A stretch of 64,000 nucleotides of DNA from Shewanella piezotolerans WP3 (GTDB lineage Bacteria > Pseudomonadota > Gammaproteobacteria > Enterobacterales > Shewanellaceae), in assembly GCF_000014885.1 (NCBI RefSeq), contig NC_011566.1, positions 4,338,501 through 4,402,500 on the forward strand, read 5' to 3'. The position numbers and the translations under genes were made by a program. The notes beneath the pieces were generated by a model. That model was given only the letters and a program-made list of their open reading frames with translations. It did not search any database and had not been told where the DNA came from. The stretch's first letter is position 1. Each line of letters begins with the position of its first letter. Of this stretch, positions 51,735-60,535 are shown in pieces.

Positions 51735-52457
51735 GTGTATAAAAAATTAAATAAAAAACGGATTGCCCAAGTTGTCGGTCTAACCTTATCAACAGCGCTA
51801 ATTGCACCACTTGCTCAAGCAGAGTTCTCAGGTGAGATAGGGGTGACCAATGATTACCGCTTCCGCGGCGTATCTCAGACAGCTGGTGACTTTGCCGTTC
51901 AAGGCAGCGTAGATTACAGCATGGAAAATGGTATTTTCCTTGGTGTGTGGGCAAGTAATGTTGATGATGCTAGCTATGATGCCGATGTAGAAGTTGATAT
52001 TTATGCCGGATATGCCGGGGCTTTCGGTGCTGATGAAGAGTGGGAATATGACGTTACATTGACCTACTATACCTACCCTGGACAAGATGAAAGTTCACAG
52101 TATTTAGAAGCTTCTGTCGGCTTATACTATGGCGATTTTCATCTTGCTCAGTGGTATACCAATGATTATTCAAATGCCGATGTAGCGCTAAACTATACCG
52201 AGCTTAACTACTCCTATGAGATTTTTGAAAACTGGAGTATTGATGCTCACGTAGGTTACAGCTATGGCGACGGCGCAGACTATGATTGGGGCGAAGACTA
52301 CGCCGACTATTCGATTGGCGTCTCAACAGAGCTTGGTGGTGTGGCGCTGTCTTTAGCTTGGTTAGATACTAACTTAAGCTCAGACAATATCATCGACTCA
52401 TCTGAGCCTTGGAGAAACGATGGCACAGTATTAGCGTCAGCGAGCTACGCTTTCTAA
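51735..52457 (+). CDS. TorF-family putative outer membrane porin
   Basis: The start is GTG at 51735 with ATGGAG about 10 bases upstream. The 240-residue product has a signal peptide (cleavage after LAQA, about 29), then EFSGEIGVTNDYRFRGVSQT, the signature of the TIGR02001/TorF family, and beta strands ending in aromatic Y-A-F. It is very acidic, with many D-Y pairs, as expected of a barrel in a marine species. The substrate is unknown. Confidence 0.85.
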   Translation: MYKKLNKKRIAQVVGLTLSTALIAPLAQAEFSGEIGVTNDYRFRGVSQTAGDFAVQGSVDYSMENGIFLGVWASNVDDASYDADVEVDIYAGYAGAFGADEEWEYDVTLTYYTYPGQDESSQYLEASVGLYYGDFHLAQWYTNDYSNADVALNYTELNYSYEIFENWSIDAHVGYSYGDGADYDWGEDYADYSIGVSTELGGVALSLAWLDTNLSSDNIIDSSEPWRNDGTVLASASYAF

Positions 52458-52485
52458 TACTGCTTTTACCTTGTTTCCTACCCAT

Positions 52486-52512
52486 AAAAAAACCGCCTGT
52501 TGGCGGTTTTTT
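52486..52512. terminator. Terminator after the TorF-like gene
   Basis: AAAAAACCGCC and GGCGGTTTTTT with a short loop; bidirectional, also serving the convergent small gene. Confidence 0.88.
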
Positions 52513-52532
52513 ATTAGCTGACTGATATTCAA

Positions 52533-52715
52533 TTATCTAAGTTTTGGCATTAAAACAACTTCACCCTCGGTGATCTTCCGACCAACCTCACGCCAATGGT
52601 CACTCAAATGTGCATGTTCATCACTGCGCTCGGGGAAAACACGAGTCAGATTATCAATCAACTCAGCCTGCTGTTGACACAGCTCAGCCCATCTTTTTGC
52701 GTTAGAAACGCTCAT
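52533..52715 (-). CDS. Hypothetical 60-residue protein
   Basis: It starts with ATG preceded by AAGGAAG. The product is helical, soluble and charged (NAKRWAELCQQQAELIDNL, then REVGRKITEGEVVLMPKLR). No domain was recognised. The ribosome site and convergent terminator favour a real gene. Confidence 0.6.
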   Translation of the reverse strand: MSVSNAKRWAELCQQQAELIDNLTRVFPERSDEHAHLSDHWREVGRKITEGEVVLMPKLR

Positions 52716-52907
52716 ATTGTCTTCCTTTACTGAAAAGAATAGCCAGCCATCACTCCTTGGCCGCTAATACACACTGTATTAACTATCTGAATTGCATAAC
52801 GCAATTAACATCAATATATCCTATTGATTAAAAATTACAAATCTTGGCAAACTGTGCTCTGCCCACTTTAAAAAAGCAATCAGCCAGAGTATCTTAGGTG
52901 ATAGGAC

Positions 52908-53200
52908 TAGGAGCAGTTGATCTTTCGAGCTTATTTTTTGTTCGGTTCTTTACCGTAAGGAATAATGCTTCTAGTACAAGGCTTGAGCGATGAAGCTTAG
53001 CTGGCTAAGTGAAAGCTCATAACACATGCTAGTCATAAAAGAATAGATGCATTGAATCGAACCCAAAGGGCCGCGTTTCGTGGCTATTTATACTGTGTTA
53101 TAGACTATTTGTGGAGAATAACTAAACAGCATAGCCTCCGCCTTGTCAAAATAGCCAATAAACTGCGGAAAAAACAACCGTGAAAGATCTACAGTCCCTA
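52908..53200. mobile_element. Palindromic MITE-like element, family B, copy 1
   Basis: Ends TAGGAGCAGTTGATCTTTC and the inverted TAGGGACTGTAGATCTTTC. The interior matches the copies at 59120 and 63212 (CGGTTCTTTACCGTAAGGAAT, AATCGAACCCAAAGGGCCGC). The element ends 17 bases before the DUF3634 start, so it lies in its promoter region. Confidence 0.85.
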
Positions 53201-53217
53201 AAATAAAAGGAATAGAT

Positions 53218-53562
53218 ATGACGCCAACGCTACTCAAAATCGCTTTTATTGCTATCGGTATCTTCATTGTCTACAAATTGATTTTCAGCGGTAAAAGAGG
53301 GTTAACCGTTTTTGAAATGCATTTTAAAGAAGGCAGATTAAACGCCCACAAAGGTAAGATCCCCGAGAAGTTTGAAAAAGAGTGCCGCGCTATCGCCAAA
53401 ACTAACAAACTGACCTGTACCATTAGAGCTGAAAAACTCAACGGCGTCAGATTGCATGTATCAGCCAATGTCGGCGATGATATAACTCAAAGGATAAGAA
53501 ATATGTTTCCCTTTGAGTATTACGATAAGAAGCAGGTCGATAACAGCCGTAAAAGCTCTTAA
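53218..53562 (+). CDS. DUF3634 family protein
   Basis: A protein of 114 residues with an N-terminal membrane helix (about 5-22) and a cytoplasmic part VFEMHFKEGRLNAHKGKIPEKFEKEC, characteristic of DUF3634 in Vibrio and Shewanella. AAAAGGAA lies 7 bases before the ATG. The function is unknown. Confidence 0.8.
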   Translation: MTPTLLKIAFIAIGIFIVYKLIFSGKRGLTVFEMHFKEGRLNAHKGKIPEKFEKECRAIAKTNKLTCTIRAEKLNGVRLHVSANVGDDITQRIRNMFPFEYYDKKQVDNSRKSS

Positions 53563-53600
53563 TTACCAGCTATAAGCTAGAGCGTTCACTCTGTGGCGCT

Positions 53601-53804
53601 CTATTCTTTTGCTTTACTAGCCTGCTCTTTCTCATCTGCTTCCTTCACCAGATCGTCATTAATAATCGGGGGATTGTCACTCATCATCGGCGCTTGTCGA
53701 GAGCCCATCACATCATCATCTGAACTGGCAGAAACCGAGTAGCTGGCATTAGAGCCACATGCCGACAACACTAAAACCAAAGATAACGCTGCTAAATATT
53801 TCAT
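53601..53804 (-). CDS. Small lipoprotein
   Basis: A protein of 67 residues with a lipoprotein signal (LVLVLSAC, Cys about 16), a Ser/Asp-rich middle and an acidic-basic tail ending in KAKE. AAAAGGGA lies before the start. No family recognised. Confidence 0.7.
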   Translation of the reverse strand: MKYLAALSLVLVLSACGSNASYSVSASSDDDVMGSRQAPMMSDNPPIINDDLVKEADEKEQASKAKE

Positions 53805-54613
53805 GAAAATCCCTTTTAATAAAAATTAATTTAGTGCTTTAGCATAAAGGAGTTTTTTACAAAAAGTTAGCCTTGTTTTGTGCGTAATAAGCACCAAGCC
53901 ATTTTTGTTAGATCAAAATACTTGAGAGGTCACCTTTGTGTTCCCTAAAGAATTTTTAGGCACTGCTTTTTATACGCTTTCAGCTGAAGGTAAAAATTCA
54001 GAGGGGGTTAACAGGCTTGGATCAAGATATTGTTCCCAACAAATAGTTGAATAAACTTGAACGATTTCTAAATTAAAGCGCCACAATCAAGCCACGACCA
54101 TGATGAACTAATATGTACAAATTGAATTGAGACTTTTTAATCTCTGTCGAAACGCACAAGCCCTTATGTAAAAAAGCTCTAATTCCAACTTTAATTGCAT
54201 ATAAATCAAAATAGCCACTACCATTACGATCTTAATTTAAGTTGCAAGTTACATTAATAAAAATAAATATTTAACTCCGTAGGAAGCAGCTATTGTATAA
54301 CTTACTTGTATTGGAGGCACTTTTTAGGTGGAAACGCTTTCAAAGCGTCAGAGTTCACTCCAAGTATTTTCAACCAATTAAAAAGTATAATCTATAAGGT
54401 TCTATAAAAAACTAATACCTAAAAACAACTACAATAAAAGCTACAAACTAGTGACAAAATCCAAACTTTCCCCAATTAAACAGATTAATTGACTAAAGCT
54501 TTTCTATTGTAAACCTCAAACAAACCTCAAACAAAAAACATTCACTTTACATTTAGATAGACAAAAATTTAATATAGCGGAAACACACATTTACAAGCGA
54601 TTAAAGGACTAAC
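53805..54613. other. Long AT-rich gap upstream of the two lipoprotein genes
   Basis: No coding frame with a ribosome site was found. At 54334-54348 the 15-base palindrome ACGCTTTCAAAGCGT lies in a sequence resembling LacI-family operators, 266 bases before the lipoprotein start. Nothing else recognisable was seen. Confidence 0.4.
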
Positions 54614-55306
54614 ATGAAAGATAAATTCACTCTCATTTTTGTCGTACTAACATCAATGATACTTGGTGGTTGCGCAGCAAAAATACAGCCTATTGTTCCC
54701 TTAGATGCAAATGCCCTAAAAAAGACAGAGGCGAAAGTTGGTGTTATTACCTCTAGTATTCCATTGCCAGAAACGACCATTACTGGGGCTAGTTGTTTGC
54801 TATGCTACGCAGTTGCATCTGCAGCTAACTCATCATTAGACGAGCACCTAAAAACTATCCCTGTTGATGATATTAAAAACCTAAAATCTGAACTCACTCA
54901 GATACTTTTGGATACAGGGGTTGACGCGGTCGCTCTTCAAGGAAATATTGATGTTACAAAATTAAAGAAAAACAAATCTAAAGCACCAAACGTCGCTACA
55001 AGAGATTATTCTAGCTATAAAAGTAAGGGCATTAACTATCTATTAGTAGTAGATGTCACACAGGTTGGTGCCTATAGAAACTACTCCTCTTATGTCCCAA
55101 CAATGGATCCTGTCGCCACATTTACCGGAAAAGCATACATCATTGATTTAGAAAATAATAAGTACGTATTATATAAACCTTTTAATAATCGTAAAGCTTC
55201 AGAGCTTGAGTGGGATGAACCACCGTTATTTCCAGGGCTAACAAATTCACTTTATGAAGTAATAGCGACAGGTAAAGAAGCGATCAAGTCAAACATTACG
55301 CTCTAA
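54614..55306 (+). CDS. Hypothetical lipoprotein
   Basis: A protein of 230 residues with a lipoprotein signal (TSMILGGC, Cys about 20). A conserved-looking stretch GASCLLCYAVASAANSSLDEH contains a CLLC pair; later come GINYLLVVDVTQVGAYRNYSSYVPTMDP and a beta-rich end. AAAGGACTAAC precedes the start. It is followed after 46 bases by another lipoprotein gene, so the two form an operon. The VDVTQVGAYR region resembles parts of envelope lipoproteins with a GNA1162-like fold, but the match is weak. Function unknown. Confidence 0.75.
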   Translation: MKDKFTLIFVVLTSMILGGCAAKIQPIVPLDANALKKTEAKVGVITSSIPLPETTITGASCLLCYAVASAANSSLDEHLKTIPVDDIKNLKSELTQILLDTGVDAVALQGNIDVTKLKKNKSKAPNVATRDYSSYKSKGINYLLVVDVTQVGAYRNYSSYVPTMDPVATFTGKAYIIDLENNKYVLYKPFNNRKASELEWDEPPLFPGLTNSLYEVIATGKEAIKSNITL

Positions 55307-55352
55307 ATTGACCAAGGGAGATCAATCTCCCTTCACTACAAAGTGAATATTT

Positions 55353-56297
55353 ATGCCTAAAGTCATCTCCCTTAGTATACTCATATTTTTTCTGTCAGCT
55401 TGCAGTACGCATCAATCTAAGGGTTATGTAAAACATGTAGACAACAGAATTACCTTAAAAGAAAACAGCCAACTTTACGTTAAAGTTCCTGACGGGACAG
55501 CTTTAATGATTGGTAAAGTAGAAGCCAGCGCAGCCAATGTTGATCACGCAGGAATATTATATCCAGCAGTGACTCCTGTAGATTTCTTCGCATCTGTCAT
55601 CACACATGCTGCAATTACGGAGTCAATTAAAAATGATAAGAAAAACAGAGCTCAAGATATAGCAGATAGAGTTACAATTCCTTATCGCTCTTTCGTTAAA
55701 GATATTCCCAATCAGGCGCTAGTATCACAACTTGAGGACATTGCTCTGTCACGTGGATTCAAGCTTGCAAGCTACAGTGACAGCCATTCTGATTCTGACT
55801 TCATACTTGATATAACCCCTATTTACCTACTCAATCAAAAACAAGACACCCTGATTTTGAGGACACAGTTTCTCGTCTATCAGAAAAAAGACCAACACGT
55901 GACAGGAAAAAAACGTAAAGTCTTTTACCAAAATCAAATAGAAGTCTTATCTTCAAAATTGCCTATTGAATCACCTGAAAAATACTGGTTAGCGAACAAT
56001 GGCGAGACACTCATTAAGACCATGCGTCGCTTACTTTCAAAAACCTTGGCATTAGGCGCGATTCAAATAAGTTCAAATGACAATTCTATTAAGTCAACAA
56101 ACAAACAAAACTTTCGCTATGATGATGGAGATAAAATCGCTTTTGAACGAGCGAGTATTATTAGTGATGATTGCAAACACGTTGTTATTCACACTTTGAG
56201 AGGCTGGCTGAAATCAATACCAATAGAACGTCTTAAAAGCCAATATACCTGTAAAAGTGCCCTAGAGGCAAACATCGAAACAGCTATTATAAATTAA
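55353..56297 (+). CDS. Hypothetical lipoprotein
   Basis: A protein of 314 residues with a lipoprotein signal (ILIFFLSAC, Cys about 17). The middle part (VSQLEDIALSRGFKLASYSDSHSDSDFILDITPIYLL) looks like an alpha/beta domain of envelope lipoproteins that bind each other. The C-terminus holds two cysteines (DDCKHV, QYTCKS). No known family. It is second in an operon with the lipoprotein at 54614. Confidence 0.75.
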   Translation: MPKVISLSILIFFLSACSTHQSKGYVKHVDNRITLKENSQLYVKVPDGTALMIGKVEASAANVDHAGILYPAVTPVDFFASVITHAAITESIKNDKKNRAQDIADRVTIPYRSFVKDIPNQALVSQLEDIALSRGFKLASYSDSHSDSDFILDITPIYLLNQKQDTLILRTQFLVYQKKDQHVTGKKRKVFYQNQIEVLSSKLPIESPEKYWLANNGETLIKTMRRLLSKTLALGAIQISSNDNSIKSTNKQNFRYDDGDKIAFERASIISDDCKHVVIHTLRGWLKSIPIERLKSQYTCKSALEANIETAIIN

Positions 56298-56320
56298 TTC
56301 CGCCTACTCGTATCAATGCT

Positions 56321-56361
56321 CTGATTTGAGTAATGATTTTATTTACCATTACTCAAATCAG
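56321..56361. terminator. Perfect 15-base stem hairpin between convergent genes
   Basis: CTGATTTGAGTAATG and its exact complement are separated by an 11-base AT loop. It lies 24 bases past the lipoprotein stop and 32 before the convergent DUF368 stop. The flanks are C-rich on the plus side, so it may be an attenuating or protective hairpin as much as a terminator. Confidence 0.7.
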
Positions 56362-56392
56362 CCCCCCTAATTTAGGTATATCTTTACTCAAA

Positions 56393-57313
56393 TTAGGTTC
56401 GGTCTTTATTAGCGAATTGCTCAAGCCCCCATACTAATAAGACTCCGCATAGCATGGCGACAATGGCATAGCTTAATAATGCAGGCTGACCGGTAATATG
56501 CTCATACTGAAATGGTGACAAAATACGCTCATCCAGTGGCACCATCTCACCTTTTGAGTTTTCACGAAAAGTCAGTACTTCTTTCCAAGGCCAAATCTTA
56601 CCCAGCGTGCCCAACATTAGCCCTGTCAGGAAGACCAATGTTGCATCGTGATACTTACGTAATAATAGCGACAATACATGGCTAAAGCTCAACAAGCCTG
56701 TAGCGGCTCCTGCTGCAAATGTTGCCATGATGGCAATATCAAATCCCTTAACCGCTCCCATTACCGAGGTGTACAACCCTAGTAACAACAAAATAAAACT
56801 GCCTGAGATCCCCGGTAATATCATAGCGGTAATGGCAATACAGCCTCCGAGAAACACATTTAAGTAGGTCATCTCCAATGCAATAGGATTGAGCATAGTG
56901 ATCCCCCATGCAATGGCGACCCCTAATACGAACAAGGCTAACCGACCAACGCTGAAGCCCTTAACCTGTTTGAGCATGTGCACTACAGATATTACGATTA
57001 GCCCAAAGAAAAATGACCAAACGGGGATAGGATGAGTATGCAGTAGATAGGTAATAAGCTTAGCTAACGTGAGAATACTGGTTAATATCCCACCAAATAC
57101 ACATACAAGAAACGGTCCATTAATGTGCATAAAAGCCGCTTTAACGCCTTGCTGCTTGATAACGCTAAATAAAGAGGGTCTAATCTTTTTTATGCTATCA
57201 AGCAGTTGATCTAAAATGCCTGTAATAAAGGCGATAGTACCACCTGAAACACCAGGTACGACATCAGCCGCTCCCATTGCCATCCCTTTAAGGTAGGTCT
57301 TTAAATAGTTCAC
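56393..57313 (-). CDS. DUF368 membrane protein
   Basis: A protein of 306 residues with about eight TM helices and the signature GMAMGAADVVPGVSGGTIAFITGI at the N-terminus and PGISGSFILLLLGLY in the middle. DUF368 proteins are implicated in recycling of undecaprenyl phosphate across the inner membrane. A single gene, divergent from the hotdog-fold gene. Confidence 0.92.
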   Translation of the reverse strand: MNYLKTYLKGMAMGAADVVPGVSGGTIAFITGILDQLLDSIKKIRPSLFSVIKQQGVKAAFMHINGPFLVCVFGGILTSILTLAKLITYLLHTHPIPVWSFFFGLIVISVVHMLKQVKGFSVGRLALFVLGVAIAWGITMLNPIALEMTYLNVFLGGCIAITAMILPGISGSFILLLLGLYTSVMGAVKGFDIAIMATFAAGAATGLLSFSHVLSLLLRKYHDATLVFLTGLMLGTLGKIWPWKEVLTFRENSKGEMVPLDERILSPFQYEHITGQPALLSYAIVAMLCGVLLVWGLEQFANKDRT

Positions 57314-57472
57314 TTTATTCCTTAATCGACTCAGTAGAGTTATCTGCCAAAATTATACTGCGCTACACCTGAGAAGCGAAGCTTATCTTTTTCTTGAAAC
57401 AAGTAAGACGCTAGCAATCGATGTTAATTCAATGTTAATCTCATCCGACCAGTAAAGTTCACAAGGAAGAAG

Positions 57473-57973
57473 ATGAGCAATTCAACTAATAACAAGCCAA
57501 GCAACAAACCGACCAAGGTGATGTCTCTATACAAGCGAATTACTCGCTTACCCTTTGGCAACAAGATATTTTCACTCATGGTCTGCCGCATGGCCCCTTA
57601 CTTCGGTACAGTAAAACCTTTTATCAGTGAATTAAAAGTGAATAAATGCGTTTGTCTTATTAAAAAACGTAAATTAGTCCACAACCATATTCAAACTGTG
57701 CATGTAATCGCAATTTGTAATGGTCTCGAGATGGCAATGGGCACCATGGCAGAAGCTTCGATTCCGAGTCACTTACGTTGGATCCCTAAGGGGATGAGTG
57801 TTGATTACACTGCTAAAGCGGGCAGTGATATCACTTGTATTGCTGAAGTAAAGCCTGAGCAATGGGTGGTTGGTGACATGTTAGTGCCAGTAACGGCATA
57901 TGATACAGACGGCGTAGCAGTGGTGCAGGGCACAATTAAGCTATGGATCTCAGAAAAACCATTGAGAAAATAA
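57473..57973 (+). CDS. DUF4442 hotdog-fold protein
   Basis: A protein of 166 residues. A basic N-terminus is followed by LPFGNKIFSLMVCRMAPYFGTVKPFISELK. The hotdog helix and strands follow (HVIAICNGLEMAMGTMAEASIPSHLRWIPKGMSVDYTAKA). This is the DUF4442 branch of thioesterase-like proteins, probably acting on acyl-CoA. The start has AAGGAAGAAG just upstream. An ArsR-type gene follows. Confidence 0.88.
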   Translation: MSNSTNNKPSNKPTKVMSLYKRITRLPFGNKIFSLMVCRMAPYFGTVKPFISELKVNKCVCLIKKRKLVHNHIQTVHVIAICNGLEMAMGTMAEASIPSHLRWIPKGMSVDYTAKAGSDITCIAEVKPEQWVVGDMLVPVTAYDTDGVAVVQGTIKLWISEKPLRK

Positions 57974-58125
57974 AGTATTTGCGGATAGAGCTTCAATGGC
58001 AGCGTATACCCTGCTATTATTTCGGCAACAATCGAAATAATAGCAGGCCAGAGAAATAAAGCTTTATCACGGCGAGCTAATTCTGCGCTTAAAGACAATC
58101 ACAACAATGACACTGAGTTGAAATT

Positions 58126-58419
58126 ATGGATATTGACGTTGCCGCGAAGGCATTGAAAGAACTTGGTCACCCTACAAGGTTGACGCTATTTCGCTGCTTA
58201 GTAAAGGCGGGGCACGCAGGTTTACCTGTTGGACAACTACAAGAGACATTACAGATCCCTAACTCTACCTTGTCCCATCACCTTTCAAGCTTGATGTCTG
58301 CCGGCCTTGTTAAGCAACAAAGAGAGGGAAGAGTGTTGCACTGTATCCCTCAGTTTGAATGTTTAGACGGGTTAATTGCTTTTCTGCAAGAGGAGTGTTG
58401 CAGCGACGAGAAGTGTTAA
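58126..58419 (+). CDS. ArsR-family transcriptional regulator
   Basis: A protein of 97 residues with a winged HTH: LGHPTRLTLFRCLVKAGHAGLPVGQLQETLQIPNSTLSHHLSSLMSAGL. It ends with cysteines ECCSDEKC that could bind a metal or thiol-reactive signal. Convergent with the ChrR-like gene. The target is unknown. Confidence 0.9.
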   Translation: MDIDVAAKALKELGHPTRLTLFRCLVKAGHAGLPVGQLQETLQIPNSTLSHHLSSLMSAGLVKQQREGRVLHCIPQFECLDGLIAFLQEECCSDEKC

Positions 58420-58425
58420 TGTCCA

Positions 58426-59082
58426 TTACCCTTTAAGGTAAAGGTGGCCTGTCTTTACATAGATAATGGTTTCTTGTATTACAAATGGAAAATGCTCACT
58501 GTTATGTGGGCTTCTCAGCCAGGTGTATTGTGGATAAGCGCCATGCTCATCGGCAAATTCGCCACTTAGCACAAAAATCTCTTCACCGCCAAAGTGCCGA
58601 TGTGCTTGAAAGCGTTCGCCCGCAGGCCATTTAACTAAAGCGATATGTTCATGCTCAAACTCATGCAGCGGCATCACCTGTAAACCACCGATCCCCGCTC
58701 GCCATTCATTAGTGCGAGTATTAATCCGCACCCTTTGTAAATCACGTTTATCGAACTGGTTTAACTTTACCAGCAGCACACAACCCTCTTTGCTGAACGG
58801 CGCATGACTGCTCCCAGGGGGATTACGAATATAAGTGCCAGCAGGATAATCACCGTCTTCATCGGAGAATATCCCTTCCAATACCAGTATCTCCTCCCCT
58901 AATGGGTGAGAGTGACGTTTAAAACTCGCCCCAGCTTGATACTTAACAATGCTGCTTGTATGCCCGCTTTCGGCTGCTGCGCGTTCTAACGGTTTACGAA
59001 ATACTGTTGGAGACGGGCTTGCTAACCAAGCTTGCTGCTGGGTTCTAATGACGACTCGCTGGCTTAAATCCATATTTAACAT
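58426..59082 (-). CDS. ChrR-like double cupin protein
   Basis: A protein of 218 residues with two cupin repeats. Repeat one has YQAGASFKRHSHPLGEEILVLEGIF (about 49-73) and repeat two has WPAGERFQAHRHFGGEEIFVLSGEF (about 150-174), each with a metal-binding His-x-His and Glu. This matches the cupin domain of the ChrR anti-sigma factor, but the zinc anti-sigma domain is absent, so it is not a full ChrR. GGCGGGA precedes the start. Confidence 0.82.
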   Translation of the reverse strand: MLNMDLSQRVVIRTQQQAWLASPSPTVFRKPLERAAAESGHTSSIVKYQAGASFKRHSHPLGEEILVLEGIFSDEDGDYPAGTYIRNPPGSSHAPFSKEGCVLLVKLNQFDKRDLQRVRINTRTNEWRAGIGGLQVMPLHEFEHEHIALVKWPAGERFQAHRHFGGEEIFVLSGEFADEHGAYPQYTWLRSPHNSEHFPFVIQETIIYVKTGHLYLKG

Positions 59083-59119
59083 TAAATCCCGCCTTTGCTC
59101 GTTACATATTTTGATAAAC

Positions 59120-59400
59120 TAGGGGCTGTTGATCTTTCACGGTTGTTTTTGCCGCAGTTTATTGGTTATTTTGACAAGGCGGAGGCTATGCCGTTTAGTT
59201 ATTCTCCACAAATAGTCTACAACACAGTATAAATAGCCAAGAAACGCGGCCCTTTGGGTTCGATTCAATGCTTCTATTACGGTGTTATGAGCTTTTCACT
59301 TAGCCAGCTAAGCTTTATCGCTCAAGCCTTGTACTAGAAGCATTATTCCTTACGGTAAAGAACCGAACAAAAACTAAGCTCGAAAGATCAACAACCCCTA
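59120..59400. mobile_element. Palindromic MITE-like element, family B, copy 2
   Basis: Begins TAGGGGCTGTTGATCTTTC and ends in GAAAGATCAACAACCCCTA, near-perfect 19-base inverted repeats. The interior matches copies 1 and 3. It lies in the gap between the ChrR-like gene and the DUF1294 gene. Confidence 0.88.
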
Positions 59401-59512
59401 ATACGTACGTGGCAATGATTATAGCCAGTACAGCTAAACTGTCGAAGCCCCTCTATGAGGGGGGGATTATGAATAAGTGAATTCAAATTAGAAGTGTATA
59501 GAGCGCTAGTCA

Positions 59513-59923
59513 ATGCCAAAAGCAGATAAATACCACCAACATCGGACAACAAGTAGGCGACTAAATCTTGTGAGTCTATTTGCCATTTTTGCGATTATCG
59601 GCATTTTCATACTGTACTATTTGGCGATAATACCACTAGATGCCGCTGTTTATTTTATAGCGGCATCTAGTATTACCTTTATCGCTTACGCACTGGATAA
59701 GCGAGCTGCAAAAAATCAAAGCTGGCGTATAAAAGAGTCTAGACTGCACCTTTTGGCACTGCTTGGTGGTTGGCCTGGAGCGTTACTGGCGCAGCAAGCA
59801 TTAAGGCATAAGTCAGCTAAAACCTCATTTAAAATAATACTTTGGCTAACGATATTAATTAATCTCGGTCTGTGTTATCTACTATTGTCCTCATTTACAG
59901 ATCAGATCCAGCGCATGCTATAA
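59513..59923 (+). CDS. DUF1294 membrane protein
   Basis: A protein of 136 residues with a basic N-terminus, three to four hydrophobic helices and the family motif AYALDKRAAKNQSWRIKE, then LHLLALLGGWPGALLAQQ and RHKSAKTSFKIILW. DUF1294 occurs alone or fused to cold-shock domains; here it is alone. Function unknown. Confidence 0.9.
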   Translation: MPKADKYHQHRTTSRRLNLVSLFAIFAIIGIFILYYLAIIPLDAAVYFIAASSITFIAYALDKRAAKNQSWRIKESRLHLLALLGGWPGALLAQQALRHKSAKTSFKIILWLTILINLGLCYLLLSSFTDQIQRML

Positions 59924-59995
59924 GCTTGCGTTGATTTACCTCTCAATAGCAATTGGATATGATTGCCTTCAAGACAATAAATAAAGTGAATCAAA

Positions 59996-60466
59996 ATGAA
60001 AATGATCCTCGCCGTAGTCGTCATTGCCTGCGTAATTTTTTACTTCTTTACTTCAATGAATAACCAAAAAGCAGCTAAAGAGAATATTGAACTGGGTAAT
60101 GCCTTTCTAGCAGAGAACAAGTTGAAAGAGGGTGTCACCACCACCGCGTCAGGGTTGCAGTATCAGGTATTGGCGGCGGGCGATGGTACTGTCCATCCCA
60201 AGGCAAGTGATACTGTTACCGTTCACTACCATGGCACTTTAATCGACGGCACCGTATTTGATAGCTCTGTTGAGCGCGGCGAGCCAATAGGCTTTCCATT
60301 AAATCGCGTGATTAAGGGCTGGACAGAAGGTGTGCAACTGATGGTTGTTGGCGAGAAAGCACGCTTTTTTATTCCAAGTGAATTAGCCTACGGCAATCGC
60401 AGTGCTGGAAAAATTGCTGGCGGTTCAACGCTAATTTTTGATGTCGAGCTCATCAGTATCGATTAA
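59996..60466 (+). CDS. FKBP-type peptidyl-prolyl isomerase, membrane-anchored
   Basis: A protein of 156 residues with an N-terminal signal or anchor (about 2-16), a short helical linker and an FKBP domain (VHYHGTLIDGTVFDSSVERGEPIGFPLNRVIKGWTEGVQLM; ARFFIPSELAYGNRS). It speeds folding of periplasmic proteins. Similar to FklB/FkpA catalytic domains but much shorter at the N-terminus. Confidence 0.92.
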   Translation: MKMILAVVVIACVIFYFFTSMNNQKAAKENIELGNAFLAENKLKEGVTTTASGLQYQVLAAGDGTVHPKASDTVTVHYHGTLIDGTVFDSSVERGEPIGFPLNRVIKGWTEGVQLMVVGEKARFFIPSELAYGNRSAGKIAGGSTLIFDVELISID

Positions 60467-60479
60467 CAATCGCTTTTAA

Positions 60480-60512
60480 AAAAAGCCCGAACGGTTAACC
60501 ATTCGGGCTTTT
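60480..60512. terminator. Terminator between convergent genes
   Basis: AAAAAGCCCGAA and TTCGGGCTTTTTT around a loop, serving the FKBP gene and the convergent peptidase gene. Confidence 0.88.
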
Positions 60513-60535
60513 TTGTGTCATTTTTTGAGTAATCG

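Noticed and set aside
58426..59082. Full ChrR anti-sigma factor with a sigma partner
   Set aside because: The N-terminal zinc anti-sigma domain is missing and no ECF sigma gene is adjacent.
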